Source: JBDTSW01 sp051004675
GTDB lineage: Bacteria; Actinomycetota; Thermoleophilia; Solirubrobacterales; 70-9
Length of the DNA stretch: 64,000 bases
Reading direction: 5' to 3'
NCBI GenBank assembly: GCA_051004675.1
Contig: JBPCKC010000005.1
Coordinates: forward strand, 12,476-76,475
Position 1 is the first letter of the stretch. Each line of letters starts with the position of its first letter. Under the pieces are notes generated by a model. That model did not search any database. It was not told the DNA's origin and was given only the letters and a program-made list of their open reading frames with translations. The position numbers were made by a program, and so were the translations under genes. Shown one piece after another: positions 24,088 through 31,594 of this stretch.

Positions 24088-25233
24088 TCAGCAGCCGAGC
24101 TGGCGTGCGATCACCATCTGCTGGATCTCGTCGGTGCCCTCGCCGATCGTGAGGATCTTGGCGTCGCGGTAGAAGCGGCACACGGGGTACTCCTCGATGT
24201 AGCCGTACCCGCCGTGGATCTGGACGGCCTCCTCCGCCGCACGCACCGCGAGGCGGCCGGTCTTGAGCTTCGCCTGCGCCGCCGTCAGCGTGAACGAGTC
24301 GCCGCGGTCCTTCTGGATCGCTGCCTTGTAGGTGAGCAGCCGCGCGGCCTCGATCTCGGTCGAGATGTCGGCGATCTTCGCCTGGATCGCCTGGAACTTC
24401 GAGATCGGCTGGCCGAACGCCCGGCGCTCCTTCGCGTAGGAGATCGCCTCGTCCAGCGAGCCCTGGGCGAGCCCGAGCCCCATCGCCGCGACGCCGATCC
24501 GCCCTCCGTCGAGGATGCGCAGGAACTGCTTGAAGCCCTCGCCGCGGCGGCCCAGCAGGTTGGCCTCGGGGACCCGGCACTCGTCGAACGTGAGCGGGCG
24601 CGTGTCGGAGGCGTTCCAGCCCATCTTGCGGTAGGCCTCGCCGACCTCGTAGCCCGGGGTTCCGTTCGGCACGACGATGTTCGAGATCTCGGGCGCGCCA
24701 TTCCCACGCCCGGTGACCGCCGTGATCGTCACGCAGCGGGTGATGTCGGTCCCCGCGTTCGTGATGAACTGCTTGGCCCCGTCTATGACCCACTCCCCGT
24801 CCTTAAGCTTGGCGGTCGTTCGGGTGGCACCGGCGTCGGAGCCGGCATCGGGCTCGGTCAGGCCGAACGCGGCCAGCCGACGTCCCGCGCACAGTTCGGG
24901 AAGCCACTCGGAACGCTGATCGTCCGTGCCCCAGAGGTGGATCGGCATCGTGCCCAGCGAGGTGTGCGCCGCGACCGTGATCCCCACCGACGAGTCGACG
25001 CGCGCCAGCTCCTCGATCGCGAGGGCGTAGGAGAGCGTGTCGGCGCCGCCTCCGCCGTACTCCTCGGGGAACGGGATGCCCATGAGCCCCAGGCCACCGA
25101 GCTTGGCGACGATCTCGTAGGGGAAGCTCTTGGTCCGGTCGAGCTCCTCGGCGACGGGCCTCACCTCCTGGTCGGCGAAGTCTCGGACCGTTGCGCGCAG
25201 CAGGCGCTGCTCGTCGGTGAGGTCGAAGTCCAC
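24088..25233 (-). CDS. Acyl-CoA dehydrogenase
   Basis: 381 residues from a GTG sharing one base with the upstream gene's TAG (TAGTG). The start DFDLTDEQRLLRATVRDFA, the FAD-binding AFGLTEPDAGSDA and FITNAGTD, and the C-terminal IQIHGGYGYIEEYPVCRFYRDAKI then IGEGTDEIQ, with the catalytic Glu, are all present. It introduces the alpha-beta double bond into acyl-CoAs and passes electrons to ETF. Motifs fit the short/branched-chain group, but chain length is uncertain. It is coupled to leucyl aminopeptidase upstream, an odd partner. Confidence 0.92.
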   Translation of the reverse strand: MDFDLTDEQRLLRATVRDFADQEVRPVAEELDRTKSFPYEIVAKLGGLGLMGIPFPEEYGGGGADTLSYALAIEELARVDSSVGITVAAHTSLGTMPIHLWGTDDQRSEWLPELCAGRRLAAFGLTEPDAGSDAGATRTTAKLKDGEWVIDGAKQFITNAGTDITRCVTITAVTGRGNGAPEISNIVVPNGTPGYEVGEAYRKMGWNASDTRPLTFDECRVPEANLLGRRGEGFKQFLRILDGGRIGVAAMGLGLAQGSLDEAISYAKERRAFGQPISKFQAIQAKIADISTEIEAARLLTYKAAIQKDRGDSFTLTAAQAKLKTGRLAVRAAEEAVQIHGGYGYIEEYPVCRFYRDAKILTIGEGTDEIQQMVIARQLGC

Positions 25234-26705
25234 TAGCCCGCGAGCTCGCGCGCGAGCGAGACCAGCAGTCGCACGCCGTAGCCGGTCGCGCCGTTGCCCA
25301 CGTACTCCCGCCCGACGTCCCAGGCGGTGCCGGCGATGTCGAGGTGCACCCAGGGCTTCGAGTCGACGAACTCCTCGAGGAACGAAGCGGCGTAGATGGT
25401 GCCCGCCTTGCGCTTGGCTGACGCGTTGGTGAGGTCGGCGACCTTGCCCTTGGTCAGCTCCTTGAACTCCTCGTGCAGCGGCAAGCGCCAAGCCAGCTCG
25501 CCGGTGCGCTCAGCGGCCGCGCCCACCTGCTCCGCCCATGCGTCGTCGTTGGAGACGAGCGCCGCGTAGGTCGAGCCGAGGGCGATCAGGACGGCGCCGG
25601 TGAGGGTCGCGAGGTCGACGACGCGGTCGGCGCCCAGCTCGCGCACGCAGTAGGTGAGGGCGTCGGCCAGGATCAGCCGGCCCTCGGCGTCGGTGTTGTT
25701 GACCTCGACGGTCTTCCCGTTGAGCTGGGTGATGATGTCGCCGGGGCGGGTGGCGGTCCCGCTCGGCATGTTCTCCGTGGACGGGATCGCGGCGACCACG
25801 TTGATCGGGAGGCCGAGCTCGGCGATCGCCGCCACGGCCTCGAGCACCGCGGCGCCCCCCGACATGTCGAACTTCATCTCCTCCATCTTCGCCGAGGGCT
25901 TGATCGAGATCCCGCCCGAGTCGAAGGTCACCGCCTTGCCCACCAGGCCCACCGGCGCGACCCCGTCAGCGCCGCCGGAGTAGCGCAGAACGATGAGTGC
26001 CGGCTCCTCGGCCGTTCCCTTGGCCACGGCCACGAGCCCGCCCATCCCCAGCTCCTCGGCGCCGGCGCGGTCGATCACCTCGGCGCTCACCGGCTCGAAG
26101 GCGACCGAGATCTGGCGCGCCCGGTCGGCGAGGTAGGTCGGGTTGAGGATGTTCGCGGGAAGGTCCTGCAGCTCGCGCGCGCGGTTGGCCCCCATGGCGC
26201 CGGCGCGCGCGAAGCGCACCTCCGTCTTGAGTGGATCGACCTCGACGCCCTCCGGAGCCACCAGCGCAAGCCGATCGACGGCGCCGGGCTTCGGCTCGTC
26301 GTCGCTGGTGCGGAAGCGGTCGAAGCGATAGGAGGCGAGGATCGTGCCCTCCACGATGGCGCCGGCCGCGGCGGCCAGCGCGACGCGGGCCGAGGCCTCC
26401 GGGAGGATCCATGCGATCGATGCCGCCTCCACCGACTGCGCCCCGCGCAGCGCAACCGCCGCCGCGACCCGCAGGCGCTCGGGATTCAGCTTCTCGCGGT
26501 CGCCGAGGCCGACGATGAGCACCCGCTCGGAAGCGCTGGGGCGCAGCAGCGTGGTCTTCTTGAACGCGGTCTTGACGTCGCTCGCGCCCGCAAGGGAGGC
26601 GAGCTCCGCCGGCAGCTCCTCCCCGTCGGGAAGGCCGACGACGTCGAGGTCGGCCTCCACGGCCCCGGCGATGACATCCACGTGCATCCACCTGTGTTCT
26701 AGCAT
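25233..26705 (-). CDS. pepA: Leucyl aminopeptidase (M17 family)
   Basis: 490 residues from the ATG at 26705, preceded by GAGGGGGTGGCA as ribosome-binding site; an ATG six codons later is the alternative. The C-terminal catalytic domain has VGLVGKAVTFDSGGISIKPS, with the metal-binding Lys and Asp. The family signature VNNTDAEGRLILADAL and the terminal ATLTGAVLIALGSTYAA follow. The N-terminal 170 residues form the variable macro-like domain. M17 enzymes are hexameric, two-metal enzymes that remove N-terminal residues from peptides. The gene is divergent from the thiolase gene with 59 bp between starts. Confidence 0.92.
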   Translation of the reverse strand: MLEHRWMHVDVIAGAVEADLDVVGLPDGEELPAELASLAGASDVKTAFKKTTLLRPSASERVLIVGLGDREKLNPERLRVAAAVALRGAQSVEAASIAWILPEASARVALAAAAGAIVEGTILASYRFDRFRTSDDEPKPGAVDRLALVAPEGVEVDPLKTEVRFARAGAMGANRARELQDLPANILNPTYLADRARQISVAFEPVSAEVIDRAGAEELGMGGLVAVAKGTAEEPALIVLRYSGGADGVAPVGLVGKAVTFDSGGISIKPSAKMEEMKFDMSGGAAVLEAVAAIAELGLPINVVAAIPSTENMPSGTATRPGDIITQLNGKTVEVNNTDAEGRLILADALTYCVRELGADRVVDLATLTGAVLIALGSTYAALVSNDDAWAEQVGAAAERTGELAWRLPLHEEFKELTKGKVADLTNASAKRKAGTIYAASFLEEFVDSKPWVHLDIAGTAWDVGREYVGNGATGYGVRLLVSLARELAG

Positions 26706-26764
26706 TGCCACCCCCTCAGCCCCGCTTCGCCGTCCTGGGGCCCTCACCCACAAGGAGTAGCTCC

Positions 26765-27949
26765 ATGCCGCAGACCGTGATCCTTGGAACCGCGCGGACC
26801 CCGTTCGGGAAGATGGGCGGCGCGCTCGCGCCGAAGAGCGCGATCGAGCTCGGCGGCCAGGCATTGAGCGCCGCCCTCGAGCGCTCCGGGGTGGGCGCGG
26901 ATCAGGTCCAGCAGGTCATCTTCGGGCAGGTGCTGCAGGCGGGTCAGGGTCAGATCCCGTCTCGCCAGGCGCAGATCGATGCGGGTATCGGAAAGGAGGT
27001 TCCCTCGGAGACCGTCAACAAGGTCTGCGCGTCGGGCATGCGCACGGTGGGCCTCGCCGACCAGGCGATCCGTGCCGGCGACCTCGAGGTTGCCGCCACC
27101 GGGGGGATGGAGTCGATGAGCGGGGCGCCGTACCTGCTCCCGCAAGCCCGCTTCGGCTTTCGCATGGGCGACGCGAAGGCGATCGACGCGATGACGCACG
27201 ACGGGCTCACCAACCCCTTCACCGACAAGCAGATGATCAACGAGGCGAGCGAGGTCTCCAACGAGCTCGAGATCACTCGCGCCGACATGGATCGCTGGGC
27301 TGCGCGCTCGCACGAGCTCGCCGCCAAGGCCACCGACGAGGGCCGCCTCGCCGAGGAGATCACCCCCGTGACGGTCAAGTCGCGCAAGGCCGAGAACGTG
27401 ATCGAGACCGACGAGGCGATCCGCCCCGACTCGACCGTCGAGTCGCTGGCCAAGCTGCCGGCGATCGGGGGCGACGATGCCACGCACACGGCCGGCAACG
27501 CCCCCGGGGTAAACGACGGCGCCGCCGCGGTCGTCGTCGCCTCCGAGGAGTGGGCGCAGGCCGAGGGGCGTGAGCCGATCGCCCGCGTGCTCTCCTACGG
27601 CGCCGTCGCCGACGACTTCCCCTACCTGGCCCGCACGCCGGCCAAGGCGGCCGCCCTCGCGCTGGAGAAGATCGGCAAGGCGCCCGAGGACGTCGACCTC
27701 TGGGAGATCAACGAGGCCTTCGCCTCGGTCGCGATCAACTCGGTGCGGATGCTGGGCGTAGACGACGAGAAGGTCAACGTCAACGGTGGCGCCATCGCCC
27801 TCGGGCACCCGATCGGCGCCTCGGGAGCGCGCATCGTCGGCGCCCTCGTGCACGAGCTGCGCCGCCGCGGCGGCGGCCTGGGGTGCGCCGCGATCTGCTC
27901 CGGCGGAGGCCAGGGCGACGCGATCGTGCTCGAAGTCAACGGGGGCTAG
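26765..27949 (+). CDS. Acetyl-CoA acetyltransferase (thiolase)
   Basis: 394 residues from the ATG at 26765, preceded by a clear AAGGAG site. The acylated Cys88 lies in NKVCASGMR; NGGAIALGHPIGASGARIV supplies the catalytic His, and CAAICSGGGQGDA the second Cys. It condenses two acetyl-CoA or cleaves acetoacetyl-CoA; the length and the GMESMSGAPYLL loop fit biosynthetic or degradative type II thiolases. It is followed after only 4 bp by a HAD phosphatase gene. It belongs with the acyl-CoA dehydrogenase and mutase genes of the region. Confidence 0.92.
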   Translation: MPQTVILGTARTPFGKMGGALAPKSAIELGGQALSAALERSGVGADQVQQVIFGQVLQAGQGQIPSRQAQIDAGIGKEVPSETVNKVCASGMRTVGLADQAIRAGDLEVAATGGMESMSGAPYLLPQARFGFRMGDAKAIDAMTHDGLTNPFTDKQMINEASEVSNELEITRADMDRWAARSHELAAKATDEGRLAEEITPVTVKSRKAENVIETDEAIRPDSTVESLAKLPAIGGDDATHTAGNAPGVNDGAAAVVVASEEWAQAEGREPIARVLSYGAVADDFPYLARTPAKAAALALEKIGKAPEDVDLWEINEAFASVAINSVRMLGVDDEKVNVNGGAIALGHPIGASGARIVGALVHELRRRGGGLGCAAICSGGGQGDAIVLEVNGG

Positions 27950-27953
27950 CACC

Positions 27954-28739
27954 ATGGCCGCGCGCGCGGCTGCCTTCTTCGATCTGGACAAGACCCTCAT
28001 GGCCGGGTCGTCCGGCATCGTGTGGGCGCGCGTCTCCTACGACGCCGGCGAGATCTCCAAGCGGATGATGGCCCGCTGGGCTCTCGATCACCTCCGCTAC
28101 CGCCTGCGCGGCTCGAGCGACGAGGCGGCGGCGCGGGTGATGGCCGAGGTCCAGGACGTGCTGCGCGGGACCCCTGCGCGCGACCTCGAGCGGCTGGGCC
28201 CCCTGGTGCTGGCTGGTGTCCTGCCCCGCATCTACCCGCAGATGCTCGACGAGGTCCACGCCCACCAGGACGCCGGCCGCGCGACGTTCATCGTCTCCGC
28301 CGCCGGGGTCGAGCTGGTCGAGATGCTCGCAAGGGTGCTCGGCATGGATGGGGGGATCGGCACGCGCTACGCGATCGACCCCGAGGGACGCTTGAGCGGC
28401 GAGCTGGACGGGCCGTTCATGTACGGGGAGGGCAAGGTGGTGGCGCTTCGCCGCTTTGCCGCCGACCACGACCTGGACCTCGGTGAGTCGTTCGCCTACT
28501 CCGACTCGGTCTCCGACCTGCCGATGCTGCGAGCGGTGGGGAGCGCGGTGGCGGTGAATCCCGACGAGGAGCTGCTCGCCGTCGCCAGGGCGGAGGGCTG
28601 GCGGGTGATGCGCTTCGAGAAGCTCGGGCGGCGGCTACTGGTTGCCGGGGCAGCCGCGACTGCCCTCGCCGTCGGCGGCATCGGGAGCATGCTCGTGACC
28701 CGCCGGCGGCCGGCCAGGAAGCGCGCCCCTAAGCGTTAG
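27954..28739 (+). CDS. HAD-IB (SerB-like) hydrolase with C-terminal membrane anchor
   Basis: 261 residues. FFDLDKTLMAG near residue 8 is HAD motif I, with the nucleophile Asp and the acid/base Asp. IVSAAGVELVEML supplies motif II (Ser), and GKVVAL with YSDSVSDLPML supplies motifs III/IV. The last 35 residues contain one hydrophobic helix, LLVAGAAATALAVGGIGSML, ending in RRRPARKRAPKR. This would anchor the enzyme to the membrane with the catalytic domain in the cytosol. Relatives include SerB and lysophosphatidate or glycerol-phosphate phosphatases. A phospholipid-related substrate is possible. Probably cotranscribed with thiolase. Confidence 0.82.
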   Translation: MAARAAAFFDLDKTLMAGSSGIVWARVSYDAGEISKRMMARWALDHLRYRLRGSSDEAAARVMAEVQDVLRGTPARDLERLGPLVLAGVLPRIYPQMLDEVHAHQDAGRATFIVSAAGVELVEMLARVLGMDGGIGTRYAIDPEGRLSGELDGPFMYGEGKVVALRRFAADHDLDLGESFAYSDSVSDLPMLRAVGSAVAVNPDEELLAVARAEGWRVMRFEKLGRRLLVAGAAATALAVGGIGSMLVTRRRPARKRAPKR

Positions 28740-28798
28740 GTGCGGGATCGCGCGCGAAGTGGCACCGTCGCCCCGGCGGACCGGCAGCGCCTGTGGCG

Positions 28799-28804
28799 TA
28801 GGGT
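28799..28804 (+). promoter_or_regulatory. -10 box (TAGGGT) of leaderless amidase gene
   Basis: TAGGGT lies 7 nt before the GTG at 28812, arguing for that start over the frame opening at 28740. Confidence 0.4.
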
Positions 28805-28811
28805 CAGAGCC

Positions 28812-30215
28812 GTGGACGAGCAGCTCGCATTCGCCGGTAGCGCCCGCCTGGCGGAGCTCCTGCGCGCTCGGGAGATCTCCTCGAGGGAGCTGACCGAGCT
28901 TTACCTCAGCCGGATCGAGCACCTCGACCCGAAGCTGAACTCGTTCCTCTACGTGAGCGCGGAGAAGGCTCTGGTGCAGGCCGACGAGGCCGACCGCCGC
29001 CTCGGGGCGGGGGAGGAGGCGCCCTTTCTCGGGGTGCCGATCGCCATCAAGGACGTGGAGGACATGGAGGGCGAGCCCACGCGCCTGGGCACCGACGCCT
29101 TCGACGGGGTCGCCGATTCGGACTCGCCCATGGTCGCGAGCCTGCGGCACGCCGGCGCGGTGTTCCTCGGCAAGACCAACCTCCCCGAGCTGGCGATCTG
29201 CGGCTTCACCGAGTCGAAGACGACCGGGGTCACCCGCAACCCGTGGGACGTCGAGCGCACGCCCAGCGGGTCCAGCGGCGGCAGCGCCGCCGCGGTGGCG
29301 GCGGGCCTCTGCGCGGCCGCGTCGGCCTCGGACGGCGCCGGCTCGATCCGCAACCCGGCCGCGTTCTGCAACCTCTTCGGCCTCAAGCCCCAGCGGGGCC
29401 GGATCCCGATGGGCGCCCGGGAGCACTGGCGCGGCCTCTCGGTGACGGGAGCGGTCACCCGGACCGTCATGGACACCGCCATCTGGCTCGACGCGACGAT
29501 GGCCGCCGGAGGGGCCCCGGGCGCCCCGCCCCCGCCGAATCGCCCCTACGCGGAGGCTGCCGCGACCCCGCCCGAGGGGCTGCGCGTCGCCCTCTCCACC
29601 AAGCCGGCACGCGTCGTGGCGCCCCCGATGGTCAACGACGAGGCCAAGCGCGGCGTCGCCGACGCCGGCGAGCTGCTGCGCTCGCTGGGCCACGACGCGC
29701 GCGAGGCCGATCCCTCCTACGGGCTCGCGGGGAGCCACCTGGCCACGCGCTATCTGGGAGGCATCCACGACGACGTCGAGGCGGTGCCGTTCCCGGAGCG
29801 CCTGGAGTCCCGCACCCGCGGGTTCGGCCGCCTGGGCTCGCTCTATCGCGAGTCGATGGTGCGCTCGGCGGTCGACGCGGCCGAGAAGGACGCGCGGCGC
29901 ATCAACGAAATCTTCTGCGAGTTCGACGTCCTGATCACGCCGGTGGTCGGCGAGGTCGCGTTCCCGGTCCGCCGCTGGGAGGGCAAGGGAGCGCTGCGGA
30001 CCCTCCTCGGTATGAGCCGCTCCTTCTGCTTCGCCGGCGTCTGGAACCACACCGGCCAGCCCGCCGCGGCGGTCCCGATCGGCTTCACCGACGCGGGCCT
30101 GCCGCGATCGGTGCAGATCGTCGCGCCCCCGAACCGCGAGGACGTCCTGCTCTCCGTGGCAGCCCAGATCGAGGCCGAGAAGCCCTGGGCCACGCTCCGG
30201 CCACCCGTCTCGTAG
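28812..30215 (+). CDS. Amidase signature family hydrolase
   Basis: 467 residues from the GTG at 28812. The triad Lys lies in GVPIAIKDVED, the cis-Ser in SGSSGGSAAAVAAG, and the nucleophile Ser in GAGSIRNPAAF. The rest follows the amidase signature fold (KPQRGRIPMG, FDVLITPVVGE, PAAAVPIGF). It hydrolyses amides to acids and ammonia; GatA-type function is unlikely because GatB and GatC are not nearby. The nucleophile segment reads SDGAGS instead of the common TDxGGS, a conservative change. Confidence 0.87.
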   Translation: MDEQLAFAGSARLAELLRAREISSRELTELYLSRIEHLDPKLNSFLYVSAEKALVQADEADRRLGAGEEAPFLGVPIAIKDVEDMEGEPTRLGTDAFDGVADSDSPMVASLRHAGAVFLGKTNLPELAICGFTESKTTGVTRNPWDVERTPSGSSGGSAAAVAAGLCAAASASDGAGSIRNPAAFCNLFGLKPQRGRIPMGAREHWRGLSVTGAVTRTVMDTAIWLDATMAAGGAPGAPPPPNRPYAEAAATPPEGLRVALSTKPARVVAPPMVNDEAKRGVADAGELLRSLGHDAREADPSYGLAGSHLATRYLGGIHDDVEAVPFPERLESRTRGFGRLGSLYRESMVRSAVDAAEKDARRINEIFCEFDVLITPVVGEVAFPVRRWEGKGALRTLLGMSRSFCFAGVWNHTGQPAAAVPIGFTDAGLPRSVQIVAPPNREDVLLSVAAQIEAEKPWATLRPPVS

Positions 30216-30238
30216 GGGCGGGACAGCCTGCCGACCGG

Positions 30239-30244
30239 TAGCGT
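30239..30244 (+). promoter_or_regulatory. -10 box (TAGCGT) ahead of the 397-residue unknown gene
   Basis: TAGCGT lies 8 nt before the ATG at 30253 and favours that start over the in-frame TTG at 30244. Confidence 0.35.
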
Positions 30245-30252
30245 TGACGCCA

Positions 30253-31446
30253 ATGGGGGGCTTGCGCGACACCCTGGGCAAGGCGATCAACCCTCTCGCC
30301 GGGGTCGGCGCCGAGCTGCGCAAGGGGCCCAGCGTCCTGCTCACCGAATGGGCCGACGGTCACGGCCTGGAGTACCTGGACCGCGAGCTCGCACCCGGCT
30401 TCAGCGTCGTTGCGGACGAGGACGACAACCGCTTTAACATCTGCCACGGGATCCTGCCCGGCGGCGCCCTCGGCGCGCTCGCCCACGTCAAGGAGCGGAT
30501 CGATCGCCAAACGTCGATCGGCCACGTTGGCCCGCTCTCGATCGGGACGCACAGGGAGGCGTTCACGCAGCCCTACACCCTGGTGGGCGTTTCGGCCCCC
30601 GCGGCGGGGGCGGCCCTCTACCGCTTCATCTTCGATCGCCACACCCCCGACAATGAGTACGCGTCGCTTGCCGAGGCGGACCTCTCGGCTGCCCAGCTTC
30701 CAGGGTGGCGACTCTGGCACGCGCCACAGGCCGAGCAGCAGGTGCTCGTGCGGCTCGCGCAGGGATCGCTGGCCGAGTGGCTTCGTGTTGCCCCGGCGGA
30801 GGCGACCGCGATGCTTCGCTACGGCGTCCTCGTCTTCGCCCACCCCGGCTATCTCGAGGGCGCCGAGCTCGATCCGCTCTGCGAGCAGGCGTGCGCGATC
30901 ACGAAGGAGCTCGACGAGGCTTCCGCCGCCCTGTTCGCTCCTCAGCGGTTCTCGGAGCCCGTCCCGGCTTGGTCCGGACCACCGATCGAGCCGGTCTCGG
31001 CCGGCATCGCCGGTGCCGCGATGCCTGGCTTTCAGAAGTGGATGCAGCTTCCAAACGAGCTTGCCGAGCGCTTCGGGAATCTCGAGAACGAGGATACGTT
31101 GTCGTTCATCCGGGCGTACCCGTGGTTCGGGGTGCCAGGGCTGCCGATGACCGTTATGCGGGGAACGTTGCCGGAGACCCAGATCCAGGGCCGGATCGTG
31201 ATCCTCAACGACGTCGATCCGACGTTCGGCAGCCGGGGATATGACTGTGTGGCGTTCGAGGCGCCTGGGGCGGCGGCCTGCGAGTTCGAGTACGACCTCA
31301 CCCACGACGTGCGCTACACGATCCGCGAGGGCGTACTCGCCGCCTACCGAAAGCGCGACCTGAACGCCAAGCTCAGCGATCTGCTCGTCGTCCTCTCCCG
31401 CGACGCCCAGGGCCTGGCGCAGAAGCTCGGCGTGGCCGCGATCTAA
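30253..31446 (+). CDS. Uncharacterised protein (397 aa)
   Basis: I do not recognise the family. It looks like a folded cytosolic protein with alternating strands and helices, no signal peptide and no membrane helix. Segments that look conserved by composition are FNICHGILPGGALGALAHVKERID near residue 62, AYPWFGVPGLPMTV near residue 297 and a C-terminal helix KLSDLLVVLSRDAQGLAQKLG. Base composition here is slightly less GC-rich than in its neighbours. Downstream there is only a mutase gene remnant, so it appears monocistronic. Confidence 0.6.
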   Translation: MGGLRDTLGKAINPLAGVGAELRKGPSVLLTEWADGHGLEYLDRELAPGFSVVADEDDNRFNICHGILPGGALGALAHVKERIDRQTSIGHVGPLSIGTHREAFTQPYTLVGVSAPAAGAALYRFIFDRHTPDNEYASLAEADLSAAQLPGWRLWHAPQAEQQVLVRLAQGSLAEWLRVAPAEATAMLRYGVLVFAHPGYLEGAELDPLCEQACAITKELDEASAALFAPQRFSEPVPAWSGPPIEPVSAGIAGAAMPGFQKWMQLPNELAERFGNLENEDTLSFIRAYPWFGVPGLPMTVMRGTLPETQIQGRIVILNDVDPTFGSRGYDCVAFEAPGAAACEFEYDLTHDVRYTIREGVLAAYRKRDLNAKLSDLLVVLSRDAQGLAQKLGVAAI

Positions 31447-31455
31447 GCTTTCCGC

Positions 31456-31594
31456 ATGGCGATCGAGCCCGATGCCCATGGCGATCGAGCCCGAGGCACG
31501 CCGCCGCGCCCACCAGTGGCGCGACGAGGCCTACTCGGCTACGCCCGAGCGCGAGGCGTCGAGAAAGCCCATTTCACGTCTCCGCTGGTTGTAG
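31456..31594 (+). pseudogene. 5' remnant of a B12-dependent acyl-CoA mutase large-subunit gene
   Basis: The frame from the ATG at 31478 reads MAIEPEARRRAHQWRDEAYS and continues ATPEREA. It matches the first 27 residues of the intact mutase gene at 33527 at about 22 positions, then runs into unrelated sequence and stops at 31594. A near-exact 22-bp tandem duplication (31456-31477 and 31478-31499) repeats the start region ATGGCGATCGAGCCCGA. A TAAGCT -10 box sits 6 nt before the first ATG, as TAAACT does before the intact gene. It is therefore a duplicated, truncated promoter-plus-start copy left on the far side of the secreted hydrolase gene. Confidence 0.75.
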
